DNA of 64,000 nt from Andeanibacterium sp035497315 (lineage in GTDB: Bacteria > Pseudomonadota > Alphaproteobacteria > Sphingomonadales > Sphingomonadaceae). Within the stretch, counting starts at the first letter, position 1; each line of letters begins with the position of its first letter. The stretch is taken from contig DATJDU010000091.1 in the NCBI GenBank assembly GCA_035497315.1, positions 1-64,000 of the forward strand, written 5' to 3'. Positions 15,763 through 24,552 of this stretch are shown here, piece by piece. A model generated the notes under the pieces. That model was not told the origin of the DNA, made no database searches, and saw nothing but the letters and a program-made list of their open reading frames with translations. The translations under genes were made by a program, and so were the position numbers.

Positions 15763-16674
15763 ATGAGCAGCACCACTTCTCCCGGGGAAGTTCTGAGCTT
15801 CCAGGACATGATCCTTGCCCTCCATAATTACTGGAGCGAACAAGGCTGCATTATCCTTCAGCCCTATGACATGCGTATGGGCGCAGGCACTTTCCACCCC
15901 GCCACCACCCTGCGCGCGCTGGGTCCGGAGCCGTGGAATGCCGCCTTCGTGCAGCCTTCGCGCCGCCCGACCGACGGGCGCTATGGCGAAAACCCGAACC
16001 GGCTGCAGCATTATTACCAGTATCAGGTGATCCTGAAGCCGAGCCCGCCGGATTTGCAGGAGCTCTATCTCAAGAGCCTGCAAGTGATCGGCATCGATCC
16101 GCTGAAGCACGATATCCGCTTCGTGGAAGATGACTGGGAAAGCCCCACTCTGGGCGCCTGGGGCCTTGGCTGGGAAGTGTGGTGCGACGGGATGGAAGTC
16201 ACCCAGTTCACCTATTTCCAGCAGATGGGCGGGTTCGATTGCAAGCCGGTGGCGGGCGAGCTGACCTACGGGCTGGAGCGCCTGGCCATGTATATCCAGG
16301 GCGTGGACAATGTTTACGACCTCCAATTTAACGGCCGGGGCGTTACCTATGGCGACGTGTTTCTCGAAAACGAGAAGCAGATGTCCAAATGGAACTTCGA
16401 AGTCGCCGATACGGAGGCTTTGTTCGACCTGTTCCGCAAGGCCGTGGCCGAGTGCAACAATTGCCTGGCCAACGATGTGCCAATCGCCGCCTATGAGCAG
16501 GCGATCGAGGCGAGCCATGTATTCAACCTCCTCCAGGCACGCGGCGTGATCAGCGTGCAGGAACGGGCAAGCTATATGGGCCAGGTCCGCGACCTAGCCC
16601 GCGGGAGCTGCGAAGCCTATATGGCCAAGGAAACCGAGCGGTGGGAAGCGAAGTTCCCGGGGTGGTCGGCATGA
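15763..16674 (+). CDS. glyQ: Glycine-tRNA ligase alpha subunit
   Basis: Catalytic subunit of the bacterial heterotetrameric glycyl-tRNA synthetase. The 303 residues are highly characteristic: SFQDMILALHNYWSEQGCII, QPYDMRMGAGTFHPATTLRA, and QPSRRPTDGRYGENPNRLQH followed by YYQYQVILKPSP. The ATG at 15763 is chosen because the conserved domain begins about 14 residues later; ATG 15751 would add four residues. The stop overlaps the glyS start by four bases. Confidence 0.96.
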   Translation: MSSTTSPGEVLSFQDMILALHNYWSEQGCIILQPYDMRMGAGTFHPATTLRALGPEPWNAAFVQPSRRPTDGRYGENPNRLQHYYQYQVILKPSPPDLQELYLKSLQVIGIDPLKHDIRFVEDDWESPTLGAWGLGWEVWCDGMEVTQFTYFQQMGGFDCKPVAGELTYGLERLAMYIQGVDNVYDLQFNGRGVTYGDVFLENEKQMSKWNFEVADTEALFDLFRKAVAECNNCLANDVPIAAYEQAIEASHVFNLLQARGVISVQERASYMGQVRDLARGSCEAYMAKETERWEAKFPGWSA

Positions 16675-18980
16675 GCCACTTCCTGCTCGAACTGCGCTGC
16701 GAGGAAATTCCCGCCCGTATGCAGGCCGGCGCCCGCGCCGATCTGGAAAAGCTGTTCCGCGCCGAAATGTCGGCAGCGGGCGTTGCGCTGGGTGAAGTTG
16801 CCGTATGGTCCACGCCGCGCCGCCTCGCGCTGATCGCGCGCGGGTTGCCGCAGGCGACCGAGGCCGTCAGCGAAGAGGAAAAGGGCCCGCCCCAAGGCGC
16901 ACCCGATCAGGCTATCGACGGCTTCTGCCGCAAGAATGGCGTCACGCGCGACCAGCTGGAACTGCGCGACGTTAAGGGCCGCCAGACATGGTTCGCCGTC
17001 CGCAACATCCCCGGCCGCGCCGTGAAGGATGTGCTGGCCGACGCCATCCCCGCGATCATACGCGCCTTTCCCTGGCCCAAGTCGATGCGCTGGGGCGCTG
17101 CCTCCCTCTCCACCGAAAGCCTGCGCTGGGTGCGCCCGCTTTCGGGCATCGTCGCCCTGTTCGATGGCGATGTGGTGGACTGCGAAGTCGGCGGCGTGGT
17201 TTCGGGCCGCAAGACCAGGGGCCATCGCTTCCACTCCCATGGCGAGATCGAAATCGCCGGGGCAGACGATTACGCCCAGCACCTGCGCATCCACCATGTG
17301 ATCGTGGACCAGCGCGAGCGCGAAGAGATCGTCCGCAATGGCGCGAAGCATGTCGCGCATGAAGCCGGCCTCGTGCTGGTGGAAGACGAAGGGCTGGTGA
17401 TCGAGAACGCCGGCCTCACCGAATGGCCCGTGCCGCTGCTCGGCCGCTTCGACGAGGCATTTCTGGAAGTGCCGCCCGAAGTGATCCAGCTCACCGCGCG
17501 CACCAATCAGAAATATTTCATCTGCCGCACCAAGGACGGCAAGCTGGCCAACGCCTTCATCTGCACTGCCAATGTGGTGCCGGCCGATGGCGGGCTGGCC
17601 ATCGTGGACGGCAACCGCAAGGTGCTGGCCGCACGCCTTTCCGACGCGCGCTTCTTCTGGCAGCAGGACCAGAAGGTTTCGTTGGAAGAGCAGGCCGAGA
17701 AGCTTGCGCGGATTACGTTCCACGAGAAGCTCGGCACTGTTGCCGATAAGGTGAAACGTGTGGCGAAGCTCGCCGAATGGCTGGCGAGCGAGGGCATCGT
17801 GCCGAATTGCGATCCGGCACTGGCCCGGCAGGCAGCCGAGTTGTGCAAGGCCGACCTCGTCACCGAAATGGTCGGAGAATTTCCTGAATTACAAGGACTT
17901 ATGGGCGGATATTACGCCCGCGAGGAAGGTCTGCCTGATGCCGTAGCCGACGCGATCCGCGACCATTACAAGCCGGTTGGGCAGGGGGATGATGTTCCTA
18001 CTGCTCCCGTGACGGTGGCGGTGAGTCTGGCCGACAAGCTGGACACGCTTGTTTCTTTCTTCGTGATTGGCCAGACTCCCACGGGCTCCAAAGATCCCTT
18101 CGCATTACGACGCGCGACGCTTTCGACTATCGCGTTGATAACGAAAAACAATATTAGGATTTCGTTGTTCGAGGTCATCATCGAAGCGTTTTTTGATCTT
18201 GGAGAGGTTGCCGACCGAGCCTGGAGGGAGTCTCCGGTCCGAAACTATATGGAATTCGAAAAGCACATCGCGCAGAAAACTAAAGAAAAAATCTCTGGCA
18301 TATATGCGCGACGCACGTTCTCCAGCATTAGTTTTTCGGTAGCGGAAGCGGCTTTCAAATTCGGCCCACCGAACTTTCTAATGGATTTCTTCGCCGACCG
18401 CCTCAAGGTTCAGCAGCGCGAAGCAGGCGTCCGCCATGATCTGATCGACGCGGTGTTCGCGCTCGGTGGGGAAGACGATCTCGTCCGCTTGCTTGCCCGC
18501 GTCCATGCGCTCCAGTCCTTCATCGGCACGGAAGATGGCGCCAATCTCCTCGCGGGTTACAAGCGCGCCGCCAATATCCTCAAGAAGGAGGATTGGCAGG
18601 GCGTGGAAGGCGAAATCGCCCGCACTGGCGAGGAAGACCCGCTGGCCGAAGTTGACGACCCCGATCTGAAGGATGTGGTCGCGGCCAAGATGGAACTGCG
18701 CCACTCGAAAGAGCTTTCCTACACACCCGAAACTGCGGAAAAGGCCCTGATCGACGCGCTCGACGCGGCCGAGCCGCGCGCTGCCTCTGCCATTGAGGCT
18801 GAGGACTTTGCAGGCGCCATGGCTGCGCTTGCTTCCCTGCGCGCGCCGATCGACCGCTTTTTCGAAGAGGTGACGGTGAATGACGAGCAGCCCGAAAAGC
18901 GCAGCAGCCGGCTGGACCTGCTTGCACGCTTCCGTGCTGCGGTGCACAAAGTCGCGGATTTCTCGAAGATCGAAGGGTAG
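16671..18980 (+). CDS. glyS: Glycine-tRNA ligase beta subunit, with a compositionally odd insert
   Basis: The tRNA-binding and editing-like subunit, 769 residues from ATG 16671 (MSHFLLELRCEEIPARM). It has the usual GlyS blocks, including RTNQKYFICRTKDG, then DPFALRRATLS, and the DALRD-type C-terminal helical domain. E. coli GlyS is about 690 residues. Between DPFALRRATLS and DFFADRLKVQQREAG lies a stretch about 70 residues long, coded by 18120-18390, that is visibly AT-richer than its surroundings, with Lys/Ile/Phe/Asn-rich residues such as TKNNIRISLF and KEKISGIYARRTFSSISF. The frame stays open, so the protein is probably functional. It may be an old insertion or a segment gained by recombination. 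Confidence 0.93.
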   Translation: MSHFLLELRCEEIPARMQAGARADLEKLFRAEMSAAGVALGEVAVWSTPRRLALIARGLPQATEAVSEEEKGPPQGAPDQAIDGFCRKNGVTRDQLELRDVKGRQTWFAVRNIPGRAVKDVLADAIPAIIRAFPWPKSMRWGAASLSTESLRWVRPLSGIVALFDGDVVDCEVGGVVSGRKTRGHRFHSHGEIEIAGADDYAQHLRIHHVIVDQREREEIVRNGAKHVAHEAGLVLVEDEGLVIENAGLTEWPVPLLGRFDEAFLEVPPEVIQLTARTNQKYFICRTKDGKLANAFICTANVVPADGGLAIVDGNRKVLAARLSDARFFWQQDQKVSLEEQAEKLARITFHEKLGTVADKVKRVAKLAEWLASEGIVPNCDPALARQAAELCKADLVTEMVGEFPELQGLMGGYYAREEGLPDAVADAIRDHYKPVGQGDDVPTAPVTVAVSLADKLDTLVSFFVIGQTPTGSKDPFALRRATLSTIALITKNNIRISLFEVIIEAFFDLGEVADRAWRESPVRNYMEFEKHIAQKTKEKISGIYARRTFSSISFSVAEAAFKFGPPNFLMDFFADRLKVQQREAGVRHDLIDAVFALGGEDDLVRLLARVHALQSFIGTEDGANLLAGYKRAANILKKEDWQGVEGEIARTGEEDPLAEVDDPDLKDVVAAKMELRHSKELSYTPETAEKALIDALDAAEPRAASAIEAEDFAGAMAALASLRAPIDRFFEEVTVNDEQPEKRSSRLDLLARFRAAVHKVADFSKIEG

Positions 18981-19040
18981 GGGACATCCCCTCGGCACAG
19001 TGTCAACAGTGTCAACTTCGACAGGCAACGGCGGAGATAG

Positions 19041-21704
19041 ATGAGCAAATCGGTCTATACATTCGGCGGCGGTGTGGTCAGCGATGACCTCCGCGCGAAG
19101 GACAAGACGATCGTGGGCGGCAAGGGCGCGAACCTTGCCGAAATGGCCGATATCGGCCTGCCGGTTCCGCCGGGCTTTACGATCACGACCGAGGAATGCG
19201 TGCGCTACCTGGCCGGGGGTTCGGACTTTTCGGCCGAGTTGCGCGCCGAAGTTGACACTGCCTTGGGTCATATCGAACAGAGCGTGGGCAAGAAATTCGG
19301 CGATGTCGCCGATCCTCTGCTGGTTTCTGTCCGTTCCGGCGCGCGGGTTTCCATGCCCGGCATGATGGACACTGTGCTGAACCTCGGCCTGAATGACGAG
19401 ACGGTGAAGGGCCTTGCGGCCGTTTCGGGCGACGAGCGTTTCGCCTGGGATTCCTATCGCCGCTTCATCCAGATGTATTCCGATGTGGTGCTGGGCCTCG
19501 ACCATGGATTGTTCGAGGAAGCTCTGGAAATCGCCAAGGAAGACAATGGCTATTATGCCGATGTCGAGATGGGGTCTGAAGACTGGAAGGCGCTGGTCCG
19601 CGAATATGAGGGCATTGTCGAGCGTGAGCTGGGCAGGCCGTTCCCGCAGGATGTACACGAACAGCTTTGGGGCGCGATTGCCGCCGTGTTCGACAGCTGG
19701 GATGCGGACCGGGCGAAGGTCTATCGCCGGCTGAACGATATTCCGGGCGATTGGGGCACTGCCGTCAATGTGCAGGCCATGGTGTTCGGCAATATGGGCG
19801 ATACTTCGGCCACCGGCGTTGCCTTCACCCGCGATCCGGCGACTGGCGAGAAGGCCTATTATGGCGAATGGCTGGTTAACGCCCAGGGCGAGGATGTGGT
19901 GGCAGGCATCCGCACGCCGCAATATCTTACCCTGAAGGCCCGTAATGCCGCCGGGGCCAAGCCGCTCTCCATGGAAGAGGCCATGCCCGAGGCCTATGGC
20001 GAACTGGCCCGCGTGTTCGAACTGCTGGAACAGCATTATCGTGACATGCAGGATATCGAATTCACCGTGGAACGCGGCAAGCTGTGGATGCTCCAGACCC
20101 GCAGCGGCAAGCGCACCGCCAAGGCCGCGCTCAAGATGGCGGTGGACATGGTGGCCGAAGGGCTGATCGACGAGCGGACCGCGATCCTGCGCGTCGATCC
20201 CATGGCGCTGGACCAGCTGCTACACCCGATGCTCGACCCCGATGCCCCGCGCGATATCCTCGCCACGGGTCTGCCGGCTTCGCCCGGTGCGGCTTCGGGC
20301 GCGATCGTGCTGGATGCCGATACGGCCGAACACCGCGCCGCCCGCGGCGAGGCTGTGGTGCTGGTGCGCGTGGAGACTTCGCCCGAGGATATCCACGGCA
20401 TGCATGCGGCCAAGGGCGTACTGACCGCACGCGGCGGCATGACCAGCCACGCCGCAGTGGTGGCGCGCGGCATGGGCCGCCCCTGCGTTTCCGGTGCCTC
20501 TTCCGTGCAGATCGACCTCGCAGCGCGCACCCTGAAGATCGGGGAGCGCCAGCTCAAGGAAGGCGATCACATCACGCTCGACGGCACGACCGGTCAGGTG
20601 ATCGCAGGCGAAGTGCCCACGATCGAGCCGGAACTGGTGGGTGATTTCGCCACGCTGATGGCCTGGGCCGACAGCCATCGCCGCATGAAAGTGCGCACCA
20701 ATGCGGAAACCCCCACGGACTGCCGCATGGCGCGCCAGTTCGGGGCGGAAGGCATCGGCCTGTGCCGCACCGAGCATATGTTCTTCGACGATGCGCGCAT
20801 CACCAATGTGCGCCACATGATCATGGCCGACACCGAAGCCGGGCGCCGCGAGGCATTGGCCAAGCTGCTGCCGGAACAGCGCAAGGACTTCGTCGAGATC
20901 TTCGAGGTGATGCTGGGCCTGCCGGTTACGATCCGCCTGCTCGACCCGCCGCTGCACGAATTCCTGCCTCATGCGGAACACGACTTCGTGGAACTGGCCG
21001 ATGCCACCGGTATCGGGCTGGACCGGCTGAAGCGCCGCGCTGAGGAGTTGCAGGAATTCAACCCCATGCTCGGCCATCGTGGCTGCCGTCTGGGGATCAC
21101 CTTCCCCGAAATCTACGAAATGCAGGCCCGCGCCATTTTCGAGGCCGCCTGCGATGTGGTGATCGCGCGCGGCCAGGCCATCGTTCCGGAAGTGATGATC
21201 CCGCTGGCAGCTACCAAGCGCGAGCTGGATATTCTCAAGGACCTGATCGACAAGACGGCGCAGGCCGTGTTCTCCGAAAAGGGCAAGGTGCTGGAATATT
21301 CCGTGGGCACCATGATCGAGCTGCCGCGCGCCGCGCTGATGGCGAACGAGCTGGCCGAAACGGCCGAGTTCTTCAGCTTCGGCACGAACGACCTGACGCA
21401 GACCACACTGGGCCTCAGCCGTGACGATGCCGGACGCTTCCTGCCGACCTATGTCGACAAGGGTATCTTCCCGCGCGATCCCTTCGTCAGCCTGGATATT
21501 GATGGTGTGGGTCAGCTGGTGCGCCTTGGCGTCGAACGTGGCCGCTCTTCCCGGCCCGACATCAAGCTGGGCATCTGCGGGGAACATGGCGGCGATCCGG
21601 CCAGTATTGCCTTCTGCGAGGAAGTCGGCCTCGATTACGTCAGTGCCTCGCCCTACCGCGTGCCCATCGCGAGGCTCGCGGCGGCTCAGGCGGCGCTGCG
21701 CTGA
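19041..21704 (+). CDS. ppdK: Pyruvate, phosphate dikinase
   Basis: Interconverts pyruvate and phosphoenolpyruvate with ATP/AMP and Pi/PPi. The 887 residues contain the N-terminal ATP-grasp (KTIVGGKGANLAEMADIGLP), the swivelling phosphohistidine domain (GGMTSHAAVVARGMGRPC) near residue 460, and the C-terminal PEP/pyruvate barrel with GICGEHGGDPASI and its catalytic Cys. The length matches bacterial PPDK. A ribosome-binding GGAGATAG lies just before the ATG. Two tandem ACAGTGTCA 9-mers (18997-19014) lie in the leader after glyS. It may be cotranscribed with glyQS. Confidence 0.96.
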   Translation: MSKSVYTFGGGVVSDDLRAKDKTIVGGKGANLAEMADIGLPVPPGFTITTEECVRYLAGGSDFSAELRAEVDTALGHIEQSVGKKFGDVADPLLVSVRSGARVSMPGMMDTVLNLGLNDETVKGLAAVSGDERFAWDSYRRFIQMYSDVVLGLDHGLFEEALEIAKEDNGYYADVEMGSEDWKALVREYEGIVERELGRPFPQDVHEQLWGAIAAVFDSWDADRAKVYRRLNDIPGDWGTAVNVQAMVFGNMGDTSATGVAFTRDPATGEKAYYGEWLVNAQGEDVVAGIRTPQYLTLKARNAAGAKPLSMEEAMPEAYGELARVFELLEQHYRDMQDIEFTVERGKLWMLQTRSGKRTAKAALKMAVDMVAEGLIDERTAILRVDPMALDQLLHPMLDPDAPRDILATGLPASPGAASGAIVLDADTAEHRAARGEAVVLVRVETSPEDIHGMHAAKGVLTARGGMTSHAAVVARGMGRPCVSGASSVQIDLAARTLKIGERQLKEGDHITLDGTTGQVIAGEVPTIEPELVGDFATLMAWADSHRRMKVRTNAETPTDCRMARQFGAEGIGLCRTEHMFFDDARITNVRHMIMADTEAGRREALAKLLPEQRKDFVEIFEVMLGLPVTIRLLDPPLHEFLPHAEHDFVELADATGIGLDRLKRRAEELQEFNPMLGHRGCRLGITFPEIYEMQARAIFEAACDVVIARGQAIVPEVMIPLAATKRELDILKDLIDKTAQAVFSEKGKVLEYSVGTMIELPRAALMANELAETAEFFSFGTNDLTQTTLGLSRDDAGRFLPTYVDKGIFPRDPFVSLDIDGVGQLVRLGVERGRSSRPDIKLGICGEHGGDPASIAFCEEVGLDYVSASPYRVPIARLAAAQAALR

Positions 21705-21710
21705 TTTGGC

Positions 21711-22460
21711 CTAGATCCGCCATCCGCTGAGGGTGAGGATCTCGAAATGCTCGGTCGCTCGGTCCTCGTCGCCCATGAACACCTCTTCCGCGCGGCGCAG
21801 TCCGGCGCGGGTGAGGGGCGGGGCGGGCGAGGCAAGCGCATTGCCGAGCCCTTGCGCCCTGATGTCCGCCAGCAGGGTGGCGAGCGAGCCGAACCGCGCA
21901 TCGAGGCCCCGGCTGTCCACCACCGGTCGGGCAAAGCCGCAGCGCTGCAGCAACTGCCCGCCCGCCCGGACGTCCACCATCGGATGCATCCGCGCTGCGG
22001 GCCGATCTCCATCGGCGGCCAGCATCGCGGCTCTCAGGCGCGGCAGGCTGCCCGCGCCCATGAAGCTGGCGATCATCAGCCCGCCGGGTGCCAGCGCCTC
22101 GCGAATATGAATCAGCGCACCGGGCAGGTCGTTCACACTGTCGATCGTGCCGAGGCTGGCGATGTGGCCGAAGCCACGAGTGGGGAAGGGGGCTGCATCA
22201 TCGAAGCCATCCTCGGGCGAGGCCGAAGTGACCGCGCAGCCCATAGCCGTGAGATGGCGCGCCAGATCGCCGGTCCAGTCACCGATTACCAAGGCGCTTT
22301 CCGGCTCGTGGCGCAGAAAGCCGATGCGTTCCACCACATCTTCCACCATGTCCTCAACGAGATAGCGGGGGGCATCGGGGCGCAGTTGCAGCGCGCGCAT
22401 CCGGCGGCGTAGGGCAAGGCGGCGGCGGGGCGAAAAGATGGTGGGCGGGGCAGAATTCAT
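21711..22460 (-). CDS. Class I SAM-dependent methyltransferase, BioC/NDUFAF5-like
   Basis: A 249-residue methyltransferase starting MNSAPPTIFSPRRRLALRRR, an N-terminus typical of the alphaproteobacterial NDUFAF5-like proteins that sit next to comF. The SAM fold is degenerate but readable: ALVIGDWTGDLARHL (motif I region), SLGTIDSVNDLPGALIHIRE, then ALAPGGLMIASFMG (motif III). The mitochondrial relative modifies a complex I subunit, and a similar role is inference. It is divergent from comF, with 56 bases between starts. A longer start at 22490 is possible. Confidence 0.82.
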   Translation of the reverse strand: MNSAPPTIFSPRRRLALRRRMRALQLRPDAPRYLVEDMVEDVVERIGFLRHEPESALVIGDWTGDLARHLTAMGCAVTSASPEDGFDDAAPFPTRGFGHIASLGTIDSVNDLPGALIHIREALAPGGLMIASFMGAGSLPRLRAAMLAADGDRPAARMHPMVDVRAGGQLLQRCGFARPVVDSRGLDARFGSLATLLADIRAQGLGNALASPAPPLTRAGLRRAEEVFMGDEDRATEHFEILTLSGWRI

Positions 22461-22516
22461 CGCTCGTCCCAGTGCCCTGCTTGTCCCCATCACGCAAGCG
22501 AGGCACCATCTCGGCC

Positions 22517-23275
22517 GTGACTCTCGTTCGCCAATTCTCCTCCGCCGTCGCTCCACTAGTCGACTTCGTATTCCCTCCGCGTTGCCCGCTCTGTGGTGAG
22601 GGGCTGGCGGCGCAGACGGGCCTATGTGCCAGCTGCTGGAGCGAACTGGCAATTCCGGGTGAACCTGCCTGCGCCAGTTGCAGCCGTCCGTTCGGTGAGA
22701 ATAGCGTGGGCCAGGGCGCGATCTGTGCACCCTGTCTCGCGTCCCCCCCAAGGCATGACGGAATTGCAGCGGGCACCTTGTATAATGACGCATCCCGCCG
22801 CCTTGTACTTGCCTTCAAGCACGGCCGGCGGATCGCGCTGGCACCGATGCTTGCCCGGCTGATCGCTGCGCGCCTGCCTGAGATGGAAGGAGAATGGCTG
22901 ATCGTTCCCGTACCGCTTCATCGCCTGCGGTTATGGCAGCGGGGCTTCAATCAGGCGGCCCTGCTTGGTCGGGAACTGGCCAGGGCAACCGGAGGCAGGT
23001 TAGTGGTCGACGTGCTCCATCGCCGCAAGCGTACGCCGAAACTGGGCGGATTGGGGCGAAAGGCGCGGGCAAGGGTGTTGCAAGGCGCGATCGGGGTCGC
23101 TCCTGCGCGGCGCTCGCAGATCAGGGGAGCAAAGGTTCTGCTGGTGGACGATGTCTTGACCAGCGGCGCGACGAGCGAGGCCTGCGTCAGCGCGCTCAAA
23201 CGAGCCGGTGCAGAGCGGGTGGTGATCGCTTGTTTCGCGCGTGTGCTGGAGGAGGCGCTGGATGTTGTTTCCTGA
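22517..23275 (+). CDS. comF: ComF family phosphoribosyltransferase-like protein
   Basis: ComF-type protein, needed for DNA uptake in competent bacteria. An N-terminal four-Cys zinc finger (PPRCPLCG and CASCW, then CASCSRPFG and CAPC) is followed by a PRTase domain with the PRPP loop VLLVDDVLTSGATSEACVSAL. It is about 252 residues from GTG 22517; an upstream GTG at 22472 would add 15 residues, and neither has an ideal ribosome site. A strong hairpin follows 13 bases after the stop. Confidence 0.9.
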   Translation: MTLVRQFSSAVAPLVDFVFPPRCPLCGEGLAAQTGLCASCWSELAIPGEPACASCSRPFGENSVGQGAICAPCLASPPRHDGIAAGTLYNDASRRLVLAFKHGRRIALAPMLARLIAARLPEMEGEWLIVPVPLHRLRLWQRGFNQAALLGRELARATGGRLVVDVLHRRKRTPKLGGLGRKARARVLQGAIGVAPARRSQIRGAKVLLVDDVLTSGATSEACVSALKRAGAERVVIACFARVLEEALDVVS

Positions 23276-23288
23276 GGTTGAAACGCAA

Positions 23289-23314
23289 GACGCCCGGAGT
23301 TTCCTCCGGGCGTC
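23289..23314. terminator. Bidirectional-type terminator hairpin after comF
   Basis: Perfect 11-base stem GACGCCCGGAG/CTCCGGGCGTC with a 4-base loop. There is little U-tract on the plus strand, but the minus strand continues TTGCGTTTC. It therefore suits either comF or an unrecognised minus-strand transcript ending at 23328. Confidence 0.6.
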
Positions 23315-23624
23315 CACGTGACGATATTCAAGGGCCAGTTTCCCGTGCCAGATTCGGCACCAGGGCAAAGGCCCAATCCCTCATTTTGCCGACAGGCCCT
23401 TCGTCCAAGGCCTTGTCGAAACCCCCTATTCCTTGGCGCCTGCTCCGACGCCGCCGGTCTGGCGGGCGGCTTCATTGAACCGCAGGGCGTTCATCCCACC
23501 GAAAGCTTCAGATCAAAAGCGGCAAGGCACCAACGCATGGATTTTGGCACCGATCTGTGGTTATCGTGCAACAAGATGGCGCCTCGCAGTTGCATCGCGC
23601 GCAAGATAAGAAGGGAACCAAGTC
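23315..23624. other. Gap between comF and hisI with possible minus-strand coding remnants
   Basis: No recognised gene. On the minus strand a 22-codon ORF (23426-23494, MNALRFNEAARQTGGVGAGA, then KE) is followed in another frame by a stretch reading FDKALDEGPVGKMRDWAFAL then VPNLARETGP, which stops at 23328. Just beyond that stop lies the hairpin at 23289-23314 in terminator orientation. Together they could be a small gene split by a frameshift, or chance. The residues look protein-like, but I recognise no family. Confidence 0.35.
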
Positions 23625-24008
23625 ATTTCCGCGAATGAACCAAGTGCAGCAGAACGTGAGAGCGGTGCTGCCTTTCTGCCCAAGTTCGATTTTGCCGGAC
23701 TGCTGACCGCTGTCGTCACTGACGCGGCGACCCGTGAGGTGCTGATGGTCGCGTTCATGGATAAGGAAGCATTGGACAAGACTCGGGAGACTGGCCTGGC
23801 CCATTTCCATTCGCGCAGCCGCGGACGGTTGTGGATGAAGGGCGAGACCAGTGGCCATACGCTGAAGGTGGAGGAAATCCTGGTCGATTGCGATCAGGAC
23901 GCGTTGGTCATTCGTGCCACGCCGGCAGGCCCCGCCTGCCACACCGGCGCAGTGACGTGCTTCTATCGCAAGCTTGACGGAAAACATCTCGTTCGCTGTA
24001 GCGATTGA
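23625..24008 (+). CDS. hisI: Phosphoribosyl-AMP cyclohydrolase, apparent ATT start
   Basis: Third step of histidine synthesis: opens the purine ring of PR-AMP. The metal-binding and catalytic blocks are clear: HSRSRGRLWMKGETSG, the DCDQDA cluster, then GPACHTGAVTCFYR. The conserved N-terminal part PKFDFAGLLTAVVTDAATRE is in frame upstream of the first ATG/GTG codons, so a start at GTG 23739 would delete the first strands of the fold. Between the in-frame stop at 23607 and that point the only plausible initiator is ATT 23625 (ISANEPSAAERESG), with AAGAAGGG nine bases upstream. This gives 127 residues, normal for HisI. ATT starts are rare but known. A base error is the alternative. Confidence 0.82.
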   Translation: MSANEPSAAERESGAAFLPKFDFAGLLTAVVTDAATREVLMVAFMDKEALDKTRETGLAHFHSRSRGRLWMKGETSGHTLKVEEILVDCDQDALVIRATPAGPACHTGAVTCFYRKLDGKHLVRCSD

Positions 24009-24011
24009 CGC

Positions 24012-24019
24012 TTACGTAA
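24012..24019. promoter_or_regulatory. Possible LiuR-type operator, palindrome TTACGTAA
   Basis: A perfect TTACGTAA dyad within TTGACGCTTACGTAAAGG lies 21 bases upstream of the MerR-family gene at 24041. A half-site-like TTTACGT recurs at 24534-24540, ahead of the acyl-CoA dehydrogenase. LiuR-family regulators are known to use TTTACGT-rich palindromes, so autoregulation and control of the next gene are likely, but this is inference. Confidence 0.45.
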
Positions 24020-24040
24020 AGGGAATATAGCAAGGGCGCC

Positions 24041-24520
24041 ATGCCGACCGCAGCCGCCCGTAAGCCCGGATTTGATGTTACCGCCAGGGAACATTCCGGC
24101 GCGCATCTTGACCGCCCCGATGCCGAGCAGCGGGAGCACTTCTCCATCAGCGATCTCACGCGCGAATTTGGTGTCACTGCCCGCGCGCTGAGGTTCTATG
24201 AGGATGAAGGGCTGATCGCTCCTTCCCGTGCAGGCCTGTCGCGAATCTATTCGAAACGCGACAGGGCACGGCTTGCCTGGATCATGCGCGCCAAAAATGT
24301 GGGTTTCAGTCTGGTCGAAATCCGTGAAATGATCGATCTTTACGATCTGAACGATGGCCGTGTGGAACAGCGTCGGGTGACGATGCAGCGCTGCCGCGAA
24401 AAGATCGCCAAACTGAAGAAACAGAAGGCGGATATCGAAAGCTCCATCAAGGAACTTACCGATTTCGTCACTCATATCGAAACGCTTGAACTGGATCGGA
24501 AGGCCGCCTCGGCTAACTGA
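24041..24520 (+). CDS. MerR-family regulator, LiuR/acyl-CoA-metabolism type
   Basis: A 159-residue regulator. A 30-residue N-terminal extension precedes the MerR helix-turn-helix (FSISDLTREFGVTARALRFY, then EDEGLIAPSR), and a long coiled-coil ends the protein (KIAKLKKQKADIESSIKELT). There is no Cys metal loop at the end, unlike the metal sensor at 8913. This matches the MerR subgroup that controls branched-chain or fatty acyl-CoA catabolism genes. It lies 32 bases upstream of an acyl-CoA dehydrogenase gene on the same strand, its probable target. Confidence 0.85.
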   Translation: MPTAAARKPGFDVTAREHSGAHLDRPDAEQREHFSISDLTREFGVTARALRFYEDEGLIAPSRAGLSRIYSKRDRARLAWIMRAKNVGFSLVEIREMIDLYDLNDGRVEQRRVTMQRCREKIAKLKKQKADIESSIKELTDFVTHIETLELDRKAASAN

Positions 24521-24552
24521 GCGGTTCGCAAGATTTACGTGAGGAGAGATTA

